Shown here piece by piece: positions 41,045 to 49,724 of a DNA stretch of 64,000 nt; the stretch's first letter is position 1, and every line of letters begins with the position of its first letter. This DNA comes from Mycobacterium sp. 852002-40037_SCH5390672 (GTDB lineage Bacteria > Actinomycetota > Actinomycetes > Mycobacteriales > Mycobacteriaceae), in assembly GCF_001665875.1 (NCBI RefSeq), contig NZ_LZTA01000008.1, positions 62,001-126,000 of the forward strand. Direction: 5' to 3'. The notes beneath the pieces are model-generated. The model did not search any database. It saw only the letters and a list, made by a program, of their open reading frames with translations, and was not told the DNA's origin. The position numbers and the translations under genes are program-made.

Positions 41045-42555
41045 TGGCGCTGGGACGCGCGTTCTCCGTCGCGGTGCGCGGCGTGGACGGACAGATCGTG
41101 GAGATCGAAGCCGACATCACCTCCGGCCTGCCGGGCGTGCACCTGGTGGGCCTGCCCGACGCCGCGCTGCAGGAGTCACGCGACCGGGTCCGGGCGGCGG
41201 TCACCAACTGCGGCAACAGCTGGCCGATGGCGCGGCTCACCCTGGCGCTGTCGCCGGCGACGCTCCCCAAAATGGGCTCCGTCTACGACATCGCCCTGGC
41301 CGCCTCGGTGCTGTCGGCGCAGCGCAAGAACCCCTGGGACCGGCTGGAGAAAACGGTGCTGCTGGGCGAGCTGTCACTGGACGGCCGCGTGCGGCCGGTG
41401 CGCGGGGTGCTGCCCGCCGTGCTGGCCGCCAAACGCGACGGCTGGCCGGCCGTGGTGGTGCCGGTGGACAACCTGGCCGAGGCCAGCCTGGTCGACGGCA
41501 TCGACGTGTGGGGCGTGCGCACCTTGGGGCAGCTGCAGAAGTGGCTCAGCGGCAGCGGCGTCCTGGACAGCAGGATCGAAGCGGAACCCACGGACGGGGA
41601 GCCCACGGCGGATCTGGTCGACGTGGTCGGGCAGACGCAGGCGCGGTTCGCGGTGGAGGTGGCCGCCGCCGGGGCGCACCACCTCATGCTCACCGGCCCG
41701 CCGGGAGTAGGCAAAACGATGCTCGCCCAACGTCTTCCGGGGTTGTTGCCGCCATTGACGGATGCCGAATCCCTGGAAGTCACCGCGATTCACTCGGTGG
41801 CCGGGTTGCTGTCGGGCAACACACCGCTGATCACCCGACCGCCGTTCGTCGCGCCACATCACAGTTCCAGCGTGGCCGCGCTCGTCGGCGGAGGGTCCGG
41901 GATGGCGCGCCCGGGCGCGGTCAGTCGAGCGCATCGCGGGGTGCTCTTCCTCGACGAATGCGCCGAGATCCGGGTCAGCGCGCTGGAAGCCCTGCGAACA
42001 CCGTTGGAGGACGGCGAGATTCGCCTGGCCCGCCGCGATGGGGTGGCGTGTTATCCCGCCCGATTCCAGCTGGTGCTGGCCGCCAACCTGTGCCCATGCG
42101 CCCCGGCCGACCCGCAGGACTGCATCTGCGCGGCGGCGGCCAAACGCCGCTACCTGGGCAAGCTGTCGGGGCCGCTGCTGGATCGGGTGGACCTTCGCGT
42201 GCAGATGCATCAGGTGAAGGCCGGGGCGTTCGCGGGTGGAGACGGCGAATCGACGGCCCAGGTTCGCCACCGGGTGGCCCGGGCCCGCGCGGCCGCCGCC
42301 GAGCGCTGGCTACCCCACGGATTCCGTACCAATGGCGAGGTCAGCGGGACGCTGCTGCGCCGAAAATTCCGTCCCAGCAACGCGGCGATGGAGCCGCTGC
42401 AAAGGGCACTGGACCGCGGGCTGCTCAGTATCCGTGGCCTCGACCGCACGTTGCGGGTCGCCTGGAGCCTGGCCGACCTGGCGGGCCGCACCACACCCGG
42501 GACCGACGAAGTCGCTGCCGCACTCAGCTTCCGCCAACCCGGGGCGCAACGATGA
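41044..42555 (+). CDS. comM: ComM/YifB-family Mg-chelatase-like AAA+ ATPase
   Basis: A 503-residue AAA+ protein; ComM is a hexameric helicase that promotes branch migration during natural transformation. The N-terminal Lon-like domain (GLPGVHLVGLPDAALQESRDRV) is followed by Walker A GPPGVGKT, Walker B LFLDECAE and a zinc-like CPCAPADPQDCIC cluster. ATG 41044 gives exactly 503 residues, the M. tuberculosis Rv2897c length. It sits between yraN and dprA, the conserved competence-type trio, although mycobacterial natural transformation is not well established. Confidence 0.93.
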   Translation: MALGRAFSVAVRGVDGQIVEIEADITSGLPGVHLVGLPDAALQESRDRVRAAVTNCGNSWPMARLTLALSPATLPKMGSVYDIALAASVLSAQRKNPWDRLEKTVLLGELSLDGRVRPVRGVLPAVLAAKRDGWPAVVVPVDNLAEASLVDGIDVWGVRTLGQLQKWLSGSGVLDSRIEAEPTDGEPTADLVDVVGQTQARFAVEVAAAGAHHLMLTGPPGVGKTMLAQRLPGLLPPLTDAESLEVTAIHSVAGLLSGNTPLITRPPFVAPHHSSSVAALVGGGSGMARPGAVSRAHRGVLFLDECAEIRVSALEALRTPLEDGEIRLARRDGVACYPARFQLVLAANLCPCAPADPQDCICAAAAKRRYLGKLSGPLLDRVDLRVQMHQVKAGAFAGGDGESTAQVRHRVARARAAAAERWLPHGFRTNGEVSGTLLRRKFRPSNAAMEPLQRALDRGLLSIRGLDRTLRVAWSLADLAGRTTPGTDEVAAALSFRQPGAQR

Positions 42556-42584
42556 GCGCCGCGACAACCAACCGGCCGGGCGCG

Positions 42585-42860
42585 TTACCAGCGTGCCATC
42601 GTCAGCCAATCGGTGTGCCCACCCCGCAGCGCTATCGCGACAGTCACCAGAATCGCGAACGCGCGGGCGAATTGGGCCATCGCACGGCCGCTTTCACCCC
42701 GCTGGTCCATCTCGCGCAACGCGATGCAGGCAAGACCAAAGCTGATGATGGGGATGGGAAAACCGATCCAGCTGACCAGGCTGAGCGCGAACGCCGCGAC
42801 GGCCCAGGGGTTTTTCGGATGCTCGGACACGCGGTACACCATCGGCAGGTCGAGGATCAT
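42585..42860 (-). CDS. Small membrane protein, DUF4190-like
   Basis: A 91-residue protein with two hydrophobic segments (about residues 17-45 and 66-80) and the PWAVAAFALSLVSW pattern seen in DUF4190 proteins. It fills the comM-dprA gap on the opposite strand, which breaks the usual comM-dprA adjacency. ATG 42860 was used; ATG 42842 is possible. Function unknown. Confidence 0.65.
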   Translation of the reverse strand: MILDLPMVYRVSEHPKNPWAVAAFALSLVSWIGFPIPIISFGLACIALREMDQRGESGRAMAQFARAFAILVTVAIALRGGHTDWLTMARW

Positions 42861-42973
42861 GGGTCGTTCCGTTCGTTGCGGGCCGGCGTGCGGCGACGGG
42901 CGGCTGACAACACCACGTTCGCGCGCGGGGCTCAAGGGATTCTTGGCGGATCCTTGGAGCGGGTGGCGAACCG

Positions 42974-44149
42974 ATGACGACGGCGCTCGACGACCCCGCG
43001 AAGCGCGCCTGGGCCTATTTGTCCCGGGTGGCCGAGCCGCCCTGCGCCGAACTCGCCGCCCTGGTGCAGCGCGTCGGGCCGGTGGAGGCGGCCGAACGGG
43101 TCCGGCGTGGACTGGTCGACGATCACCTGGCCCGCCGCACCGCGGTCCGACGCGAAATCGACCGCAGCACGGCGGATCTCGAGATGCTCGCCCGGCGCGG
43201 CGGGCGGTTGATCACCCCCGACGACGACGAGTGGCCGGTGCTCGCGTTCACCGCATTCCGCGGTGCCGCACCGCGATCAGGCGGCGCGCCGATAGTTGCG
43301 CCGACGGTGTTGTGGGCGCTGGGACCGGTCCGGCTCGACGAGGTGGCGCACCGGGCGGCCGCCGTGGTCGGGACGCGCGCTTCGACCACCTACGGCGAGC
43401 ACGTCGCCGGCGAATTGGCCGCCGGGTTGGCGCAGCGCGACGTGGCCGTCGTTTCGGGCGGCGCCTACGGCATCGATGGCGCGGCGCACCGCGCCGCGCT
43501 GGACTGTGACGGCATCACCGTGGCCGTGCTGGCCGGCGGGCTCGACGTTCCCTACCCGAGCGGTCACACGGCGCTGCTGCACCGCATCGGCCAGCATGGG
43601 CTGCTGTTCAGCGAATACGCGCCCGGTATCCGCCCGGCCCGCTACCGCTTCCTGACCCGCAATCGTCTGGTGGCCGCCGTGGTGGGCGCCGCTGTGGTGG
43701 TGGAGGCCGGGCTGCGCAGCGGCGCGGCCAACACCGCGGCCTGGGCGCGGGCGTTGGGGCGAGTGGTGGCCGCGGTGCCCGGACCCGTCACGTCCTCGGC
43801 GTCGGCGGGCTGCCATGCGCTGCTGCGCAACGGCGCCGAGCTGGTCACCCGGGCCGACCACGTCGTCGAGCTCATCGGCCACATCGGCGAACTGGCGGCC
43901 GACGAGCCGCACCCGGCGACGCCACTCGACGGCCTCAGCGACGCCGAGGGCCGGGTCTACGAGGCATTGCCGGGCCGGGGCGCCGCCACCGTCGACGAGA
44001 TCGCGGTCGCTTCGGGAATGGTGCCCGAGTTGGTGCTGGGACCGCTGGCGATGCTCGAGCTGGCCGGGTTGGTGCAGCGCCAGGACGGGCGGTGGCGAAT
44101 CGTCCGGGCGTCCGCAGGCCAAGCTGCATCAACGACGCGACTCGTATAG
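42974..44149 (+). CDS. dprA: DNA processing protein DprA
   Basis: Binds single-stranded DNA and loads RecA in transformation and recombination. The 391-residue protein has an N-terminal SAM-like region, the Rossmann-type core with VVGTRASTTYGEHVAGELAAGLAQRDVAVVSGGAYGIDGAAHRAAL, and the C-terminal winged-helix DprA_WH domain (about 325-380). It is near comM and yraN. Orthologue of Rv2896c (389 residues). All core motifs look intact. Confidence 0.94.
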   Translation: MTTALDDPAKRAWAYLSRVAEPPCAELAALVQRVGPVEAAERVRRGLVDDHLARRTAVRREIDRSTADLEMLARRGGRLITPDDDEWPVLAFTAFRGAAPRSGGAPIVAPTVLWALGPVRLDEVAHRAAAVVGTRASTTYGEHVAGELAAGLAQRDVAVVSGGAYGIDGAAHRAALDCDGITVAVLAGGLDVPYPSGHTALLHRIGQHGLLFSEYAPGIRPARYRFLTRNRLVAAVVGAAVVVEAGLRSGAANTAAWARALGRVVAAVPGPVTSSASAGCHALLRNGAELVTRADHVVELIGHIGELAADEPHPATPLDGLSDAEGRVYEALPGRGAATVDEIAVASGMVPELVLGPLAMLELAGLVQRQDGRWRIVRASAGQAASTTRLV

Positions 44150-44183
44150 TCGACCGGGGGTCGGGGTTTGAATAGGAGGACAA

Positions 44184-45032
44184 GTGGCAGGTCGACCACT
44201 GCAATGCTTCGAAGTTGTCGGTACCGAACAACTCACACCGCACATGGTGCGGATAGTGCTCGGGAGCAAGGATTTTGACGCTTTCGTGCCCAGCAAGTTC
44301 ACCGACTCCTACGTCAAGCTGGTGTTCGTCGCCGACGACGTGGACGTGGCCGGCTTGCCCGAGCCGCTGACCCTCGACAGCTTCGCCGACCTGCCCCCGG
44401 AGAAGAAACCTTCGGTGCGGACCCTCACCGTCCGCCGGGTCGAGGTCGAGAAGCGCCAAATCACGCTGGACATCGTCGTGCACGGCGAGCACGGCATGGC
44501 GGGCCAATGGGCGTCCACGGCCCAGCCGGGCCAGCCCATCTACCTGATGGGCCCCGGCGGCGCGTACACACCGGACCCGGCCGCCGACTGGCACCTGCTG
44601 GCCGGCGACGAATCGGCGCTGCCGGCCATCGCCGCTGCGCTGGAGGCGTTGCCGCCCAGCGCAGTCGGCAAGGCGTTCATCGAGGTCGCGGGCCAAGAGG
44701 ACGAGATCCCGTTGACCGCACCGGACGGCGTCGAGGTGCATTGGGTCTACCGCGGCGGGCGTGCCGACTTGGTTCCGGAGGACCGCGCCGGCGATCACGC
44801 GCCGCTGATCGAAGCTGTCACCAGCGCCCCGTGGCCGCCGGGACAGGTGCACGTCTTCATCCACGGCGAGGCCCAGGCCGTCATGCACAATCTGCGGCCC
44901 TACATCCGCAAAGAGCGTGGCGTGGACGCCAAATGGGCGTCGATCTCGGGGTACTGGCGCCGCGGCCGCACCGAAGAGACGTTCCGGCAATGGAAGAAGG
45001 AACTGGCGCAGGCGGAATCCGGGGCCTCGTAG
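44184..45032 (+). CDS. viuB: Siderophore-interacting FAD-binding reductase (ViuB-like)
   Basis: A 282-residue siderophore-interacting protein, a flavin reductase family that releases iron from ferric siderophores in the cytoplasm. The FAD motif RTLTVR is followed by the central HGEHGMAGQWA segment and the C-terminal SIP domain with SGYWRRGRTEE. AGGAGG precedes the GTG start by five bases. An IdeR-type operator (TTAGG...CCTAA) was looked for upstream and not found, so iron control at this promoter is unsupported. Orthologue of Rv2895c. Confidence 0.9.
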   Translation: MAGRPLQCFEVVGTEQLTPHMVRIVLGSKDFDAFVPSKFTDSYVKLVFVADDVDVAGLPEPLTLDSFADLPPEKKPSVRTLTVRRVEVEKRQITLDIVVHGEHGMAGQWASTAQPGQPIYLMGPGGAYTPDPAADWHLLAGDESALPAIAAALEALPPSAVGKAFIEVAGQEDEIPLTAPDGVEVHWVYRGGRADLVPEDRAGDHAPLIEAVTSAPWPPGQVHVFIHGEAQAVMHNLRPYIRKERGVDAKWASISGYWRRGRTEETFRQWKKELAQAESGAS

Positions 45033-45074
45033 GGGCTCGTCAGCCTCCAGCGCCGAGCTGGCATCCTCTACCGC

Positions 45075-46235
45075 ATGGCATTCGGCGACTACCAGAACGA
45101 GATTTACTTCCAGGGCCTGGGCGGGGTGGCACCCGCGCTGCCGATGGTCTTCGCGGAATTGGAGGCCCGGGCCGAGAAGGCCATGTCACCGTCGGTGTGG
45201 TCCTACGTCAGCGGTGGCGCCGGCGACGAACGCACGCAGCGGGCCAACCGGGAGGCGTTCGATCGCTGGGGCCTGATGCCACGCATGTTCGTCGGCGCCG
45301 CCGATCGCGACCTGTCGGTTCAGATGTTCGGCCTGACCTTGCCGTCGCCGGTGTTCATGGCGCCGATCGGTGTCATCGGTATCTGCGCGCAAGACGGCCA
45401 CGGCGACCTGGCCACGGCACACGCGGCCGCCCGCACCGGTGTCCCGATGGTCGTTTCCACCCTGACCGCCGATCCGATGGAAGACGTCGCCGCGCAGTTC
45501 GGTGACACCCCCGGCTTCTTCCAGCTGTACACGCCGAAGGATCGTGAGCTGGCCGCCAGCCTGGTGCAGCGGGCCGAAGCGGCCGGCTTCAAGGGCATCA
45601 TCGTCACCCTGGACACCTGGGTTCCGGGGTGGCGCCCGCGCGACCTCACCACGGCCAATTTCCCCCAGTTGCGGGGGCTTTGCCTGAGCAACTACACCAG
45701 CGATCCGGTCTTCCGCGCCAGCCTGCGGCGCCCGCCCGAGGAGGATCCGCAAGGCACTGTGCTGCAGTGGATTCAGACCTTCGGAAATCCCTTGACGTGG
45801 GACGACCTCGGCTGGCTGCGGTCGCTGACCGACCTGCCGCTCATCGTCAAGGGCATCTGCCACCCCGACGACGCGCGGCGCGCCAGGGACGGCGGCGTCG
45901 ACGGCATCTACTGCTCCACCCACGGCGGGCGCCAGGCCAACGGGGGCCTGCCCGCCCTCGCCTGCCTGCCGGGGGTCGTCGAGGCGGCCGACGGGTTGCC
46001 GGTGCTCTTCGATTCGGGGATCCGCAGCGGCGCCGACGTCGTCAAGGCCCTGGCATTGGGCGCCGCGGCCGTGGGCATCGGCCGGCCATACGCCTACGGC
46101 CTGGCGCTCGGCGGCGTCGACGGCATCGTGCACGTGCTGCGCTCGATCCTGGCCGAAGCGGACCTCGTCATGGCCGTCGACGGCTATCCGACGCGCAAAG
46201 ATCTCACCCCGGACACGCTTCGGCGCGTCGACTAA
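45075..46235 (+). CDS. FMN-dependent alpha-hydroxyacid oxidase, lactate 2-monooxygenase-like
   Basis: A 386-residue FMN enzyme of the alpha-hydroxyacid oxidase family, closest in wording to the mycobacterial lactate 2-monooxygenase ([69 protein letters not shown]). That enzyme turns lactate and O2 to acetate, CO2 and water. The catalytic HGGRQ is present, but the usual Asn before the His is Thr (STHGG for SNHGG). Lactate is a reasonable but unproven substrate. The gene lies 42 bases after viuB and is not at this place in M. tuberculosis. Confidence 0.85.
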   Translation: MAFGDYQNEIYFQGLGGVAPALPMVFAELEARAEKAMSPSVWSYVSGGAGDERTQRANREAFDRWGLMPRMFVGAADRDLSVQMFGLTLPSPVFMAPIGVIGICAQDGHGDLATAHAAARTGVPMVVSTLTADPMEDVAAQFGDTPGFFQLYTPKDRELAASLVQRAEAAGFKGIIVTLDTWVPGWRPRDLTTANFPQLRGLCLSNYTSDPVFRASLRRPPEEDPQGTVLQWIQTFGNPLTWDDLGWLRSLTDLPLIVKGICHPDDARRARDGGVDGIYCSTHGGRQANGGLPALACLPGVVEAADGLPVLFDSGIRSGADVVKALALGAAAVGIGRPYAYGLALGGVDGIVHVLRSILAEADLVMAVDGYPTRKDLTPDTLRRVD

Positions 46236-46268
46236 CCAGCGGCGGGCCGGGGCTGCGACCGTGGGGGA

Positions 46269-47165
46269 GTGCAGGCGATTCTCGACGAGTTCGACGAGTA
46301 CCTGGATTTGCAATGCGGCCGCTCGGCGCACACCCGTCGCGCCTATCTCGGCGACCTGCGCTCGCTGCTCGCCTTCATCGGCGACCGCGGCGCCGATCTG
46401 GACGGGCTGAGCCTGCCCCTGCTGCGCTCCTGGTTGTCCGCCGCGGCCGCGGCCGGTGTCGCCCGCACGACGCTCGCCCGGCGCACCTCGGCGGTGAAGG
46501 CCTTCACCGCGTGGGCCGTGCGGCGCGGCCTGCTGACGGTGGATCCGGCCGCCCGGCTGCAGGTCCCCAAGGCGCACCGCAACCTGCCCGCGGTGCTGCG
46601 CCAGGATCAAGCAGCCGACGCCATGGCCGCCGCCAAAGCCGGTGCGCAGCAAGGTGATCCGATGGCTTTGCGCGACCGGCTGATCGTCGAGATGCTGTAC
46701 GCCACCGGGATCCGGGTCAGCGAGCTGTGCGGCCTGGACGTCGACGACGTCGACACCCACCATCGGCTGCTGCGCGTGCTCGGCAAGGGTGACAAGCAGC
46801 GCAGCGTGCCGTTCGGCAGGCCCGCCGGCGAGGCGCTCGACGCGTGGCTGACCGAGGGGCGCCCCGCCCTGGTCAGCGCGGAGTCGGGCCCGGCGCTGCT
46901 GCTGGGCGCGCGGGGGCGCCGGCTGGACGTTCGCCAGGCGCGCACGGTGGTGCACCAGACCGTCGGCGCGGTGGACGGCGCGCCGGACATGGGGCCGCAC
47001 GGCCTGCGGCACAGCGCGGCCACGCACCTGCTCGAAGGCGGGGCTGACCTGCGCGTTGTCCAGGAGTTGCTCGGCCATACGAGCCTGGCGACCACCCAGC
47101 TCTACACCCACGTCGCGGTGTCCCGATTGCGCGCGGTGCACGATCAGGCCCATCCCCGAGCGTGA
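46269..47165 (+). CDS. xerC: Tyrosine recombinase XerC
   Basis: Resolves chromosome dimers at dif together with XerD. The 298-residue protein has the N-terminal SAM-like core-binding domain (1-100) and the catalytic domain with Arg149 (TGIRVSEL), Lys173 (GKGDKQR), His244 and Arg247 ([10 protein letters not shown]), His270 (LLGHTSL) and the nucleophile Tyr279 (TQLYTHV). All six are present. GTG 46269 is the start. Orthologue of Rv2894c. It is a host housekeeping recombinase; no adjacent attachment site was seen. Confidence 0.95.
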   Translation: MQAILDEFDEYLDLQCGRSAHTRRAYLGDLRSLLAFIGDRGADLDGLSLPLLRSWLSAAAAAGVARTTLARRTSAVKAFTAWAVRRGLLTVDPAARLQVPKAHRNLPAVLRQDQAADAMAAAKAGAQQGDPMALRDRLIVEMLYATGIRVSELCGLDVDDVDTHHRLLRVLGKGDKQRSVPFGRPAGEALDAWLTEGRPALVSAESGPALLLGARGRRLDVRQARTVVHQTVGAVDGAPDMGPHGLRHSAATHLLEGGADLRVVQELLGHTSLATTQLYTHVAVSRLRAVHDQAHPRA

Positions 47166-47177
47166 CGCGCGGCGCGC

Positions 47178-47669
47178 TCAGCGATTCAGCGGTTTGAGCC
47201 GGATCGGCGTGGACTTCAGCAGGCCCAGCGGATCGACATAGCGGGCGCCCGACGCCGGCCCCCACATCGCCCCCCAATGCAGACATGCCGCGACCGGGCA
47301 GCCGGCGTGCCCGGCCGCCAACTCGCCGATCACGGTCGCGGCCGTCACCTGCTGGCCGACCCGCACCGCCGCCCGGACCGGTTCGTAACTGGTGTGCAAT
47401 CCACCGGGATGGGCCAGCGACACCACCGGCCGTCCGGCCAGCAGCCCGGCGAACACCACCGTCGCGGCCCCCGCGGCGTACACCGGCTGACCGGCGCCAC
47501 CGGCCAGGTCCACGCCCCGGTGACCGGGATGCCAGTCTTGGGCCGGGGCGTCGAACCCCCGGGCGACGGCCGGCGGTGGGCGCAACGGCCACTCCAGGCG
47601 GTCTTCGGCGGCAACCGCCGGCACCGCGCTGACCAGGCCCGCACATAACAGCAGCGCTCTCCACCGCAT
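47178..47669 (-). CDS. Secreted M23/LytM-type peptidoglycan peptidase
   Basis: A 163-residue exported protein. A signal peptide of about 21 residues (MRWRALLLCAGLVSAVPAVAA) precedes an M23 domain with the zinc ligands HRGVD (HxxxD) and the later CLHWG (in place of the usual HxH, giving one histidine). The loss of one ligand leaves catalytic activity uncertain; degenerate LytM proteins often activate amidases. Convergent with xerC, divergent from rpsB. Similar to Rv2891. Confidence 0.85.
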   Translation of the reverse strand: MRWRALLLCAGLVSAVPAVAAEDRLEWPLRPPPAVARGFDAPAQDWHPGHRGVDLAGGAGQPVYAAGAATVVFAGLLAGRPVVSLAHPGGLHTSYEPVRAAVRVGQQVTAATVIGELAAGHAGCPVAACLHWGAMWGPASGARYVDPLGLLKSTPIRLKPLNR

Positions 47670-47859
47670 CCAGCCAGTTCAACGCGGCGCCGCCGCCCGG
47701 GCCACCCGGCGTCGCCGGTCTTGTGGACCAGCGGCCCGGTTGGGGAAGCGTGGCAAAACCACCTGCTGAGTCGGTGTAAACTGCTGGTCGCAGCTCGTTC
47801 GCGGGCTGACTTCGCGCGTCTGCATCGCGTCTCTGGTTCCACTAGGAGAACGCAATCGC

Positions 47860-47982
47860 ATGCCGGGCGGTCCCGACCGGGTTTTCCGGCTGGGTCCGGC
47901 ATCGCAGCAGCCGCCAGGGCCCGGCCTCACCCGATGCCAGGCGACAACCGACACAAGTAAGGCACAACCATGGCCGTCGTAA
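47860..47982 (+). CDS. Possible 40-codon leader ORF overlapping the rpsB start
   Basis: ATG 47860 is preceded by TAGGAGAACG, a strong Shine-Dalgarno ending eight to nine bases upstream. The frame reads 40 codons (starts [13 protein letters not shown]) and stops at 47980-47982, 10 bases inside rpsB in another frame. It would make rpsB translation depend on leader translation. No homologue is recognised and codon use is not decisive, so this is tentative. Confidence 0.4.
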   Translation: MPGGPDRVFRLGPASQQPPGPGLTRCQATTDTSKAQPWPS

Positions 47983-48803
47983 CCATGAAGCAGCTGCTGG
48001 ACAGCGGCACCCACTTCGGGCATCAGACCCGTCGCTGGAATCCCAAGATGAAGCGGTTCATCTTCACCGACCGCAACGGCATCTACATCATCGACCTGCA
48101 GCAGACGCTGACCTTCATCGACCAGGCGTACGAATTCGTCAAAGAGACCGTCGCCCACGGCGGCAGTGTGCTGTTCGTCGGCACCAAGAAGCAAGCGCAG
48201 GAATCGGTTGCCGCCGAGGCGACCCGCGTCGGAATGCCGTACGTGAACCAGCGCTGGCTGGGCGGCATGCTGACCAACTTCTCCACCGTGCACAAGCGGC
48301 TGCAGCGCCTCAAGGAACTCGAGGCGATGGAGCAGACCGGCGGATTCGAGGGCCGCACCAAGAAGGAAATCTTGATGCTGACCCGCGAGAAGAACAAGCT
48401 GGAGCGCAGCCTCGGCGGTATCCGCGACATGGCCAAGGTGCCGTCGGCCATCTGGGTCGTCGACACCAATAAGGAGCACCTCGCGGTCGCGGAGGCTCGC
48501 AAGCTGAACATCCCGATCATCGCGATCCTGGACACCAACTGCGACCCCGACGAGGTCGACTACCCGATCCCCGGCAACGACGACGCTATCCGTTCGGCCG
48601 CGTTGCTGACCAAGGTGATCGCCTCCGCCGTCGCCGAGGGCCTGCAGGCCCGCGCCGGCGTCGGCCGTGGCGACGGCAAGCCCGAGGCCGAGGCCGCCGA
48701 GCCGCTCGCCGAATGGGAGCAGGAGCTGCTGGCCTCCGCTACCGCCACCGCCCCCACCGACGCCGCTGCGGGCACCCCCGAACCAACCACTGACCCCTCA
48801 TAG
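47970..48803 (+). CDS. rpsB: 30S ribosomal protein S2
   Basis: Late-assembling small-subunit protein needed for S1 binding. The 277-residue sequence is a typical S2 ([32 protein letters not shown]...), ending in an Ala/Pro/Thr-rich tail. The ATG lacks a good Shine-Dalgarno (AAGGCACAACC), in contrast to the strong site of the leader frame upstream. tsf follows after 10 bases, the near-universal rpsB-tsf pair. The 300-base upstream region holds a possible extended -10 (TGTAAACT, near 47775-47782). Confidence 0.97.
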   Translation: MAVVTMKQLLDSGTHFGHQTRRWNPKMKRFIFTDRNGIYIIDLQQTLTFIDQAYEFVKETVAHGGSVLFVGTKKQAQESVAAEATRVGMPYVNQRWLGGMLTNFSTVHKRLQRLKELEAMEQTGGFEGRTKKEILMLTREKNKLERSLGGIRDMAKVPSAIWVVDTNKEHLAVAEARKLNIPIIAILDTNCDPDEVDYPIPGNDDAIRSAALLTKVIASAVAEGLQARAGVGRGDGKPEAEAAEPLAEWEQELLASATATAPTDAAAGTPEPTTDPS

Positions 48804-48813
48804 GAAGGCTGAT

Positions 48814-49641
48814 ATGGCGAACTTCACCGCTGCCGACGTCAAGCGGCTTCGGGAACTCACCGGCGCCGGCATGCTCGACTGCAAGAACGCGCTGGCCGAA
48901 AACGGCGGCGATTTCGACAAGGCCGTCGAGGCGCTGCGGATCAAGGGCGCCAAAGACGTCGGCAAGCGCGCCGAGCGTGCGACGGCCGAAGGTTTGGTCG
49001 CGGCGCAGGGCGGCGCGCTGATCGAGCTGAACAGCGAGACCGACTTCGTCGCCAAGAACGCGGAGTTCCAGGCGCTGGCCGACCAGATCGTGGCGGCGGC
49101 CGTGTCGTCGAAGGCCAAGGACGTCGACGAGCTCAAGGCCGCCGGCATCGGTAACAAGACCGTCGAGCAGGCAATTGCGGAGCTGTCGGCCAAGATTGGC
49201 GAGAAGTTGGAGTTGCGCCGCGTCGCGAACTTCGACGGCACCGTCGAGACCTACCTGCACCGGCGGGCGGCCGACCTGCCGCCCGCGGTCGGCGTGCTGG
49301 TCGAATACTCGGGCGGCGGAACCCCCGCGGATAAAGACGCCGCACACGCCGTCGCTCTGCAGATCGCCGCGCTCAAGGCCCGCTACCTGTCCCGCGACGA
49401 CGTGCCCGAGGACGTGGTGGCCAGTGAGCGTCGTATCGCCGAGGAAACCGCCAAGGCGGAGGGCAAGCCGGAGCAGGCCCTGCCCAAGATCGTCGAGGGC
49501 CGGCTGACTGGCTTCTTCAAGGACGCGGTGCTGTTCGAGCAGCCGTCGGTGTCCGACAGCAAGAAGACCGTCAAGGCGCTGCTCGACGACGCCGGTGTCA
49601 CGGTGACGCGGTTCGTCCGCTTCGAGGTGGGCCAGGCCTAA
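48814..49641 (+). CDS. tsf: Elongation factor Ts
   Basis: Nucleotide exchange factor for EF-Tu. The ATG at 48814, with AGGAAGG just upstream, gives 275 residues. The UBA-like N-terminal domain ([27 protein letters not shown]) is followed by the signature TDFVAKN motif ([15 protein letters not shown]), which contacts EF-Tu, and the dimer-like core. Length and order match Rv2889c. Co-transcribed with rpsB. Confidence 0.97.
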   Translation: MANFTAADVKRLRELTGAGMLDCKNALAENGGDFDKAVEALRIKGAKDVGKRAERATAEGLVAAQGGALIELNSETDFVAKNAEFQALADQIVAAAVSSKAKDVDELKAAGIGNKTVEQAIAELSAKIGEKLELRRVANFDGTVETYLHRRAADLPPAVGVLVEYSGGGTPADKDAAHAVALQIAALKARYLSRDDVPEDVVASERRIAEETAKAEGKPEQALPKIVEGRLTGFFKDAVLFEQPSVSDSKKTVKALLDDAGVTVTRFVRFEVGQA

Positions 49642-49677
49642 CCCGCCCCGCATCGACCCGTCCGGGCCGCGGACAAG

Positions 49678-49693
49678 CCGGGAAACCTCCCGG
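49678..49693 (+). terminator. Possible hairpin terminator after tsf
   Basis: CCGGGA-AACC-TCCCGG forms a 6-bp stem with a 4-base loop, 37 bases after the tsf stop and before the amidase gene. No U-tract follows, as often in mycobacteria, so termination strength is uncertain. Confidence 0.4.
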
Positions 49694-49724
49694 TGGCGCG
49701 GGTGCGCGGGTTAGCGTCAGTGCT

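Noticed and set aside
41508-42977. Second long + strand frame overlapping comM
   Set aside because: Arg/Gly-rich shadow frame; comM matches a 503-residue orthologue in length and motifs.
44150-44183. IdeR iron box before viuB
   Set aside because: No TTAGGTTAGGCTAACCTAA-like sequence is present; only a good Shine-Dalgarno.
45186-47153. Minus-strand open frame of 655 codons across the FMN enzyme and xerC
   Set aside because: Antisense shadow; both + strand genes have complete catalytic residues.
46269-47165. Integrase of a mobile element
   Set aside because: The tyrosine recombinase lies in conserved synteny as chromosomal XerC; no attachment-site duplication or phage genes nearby.
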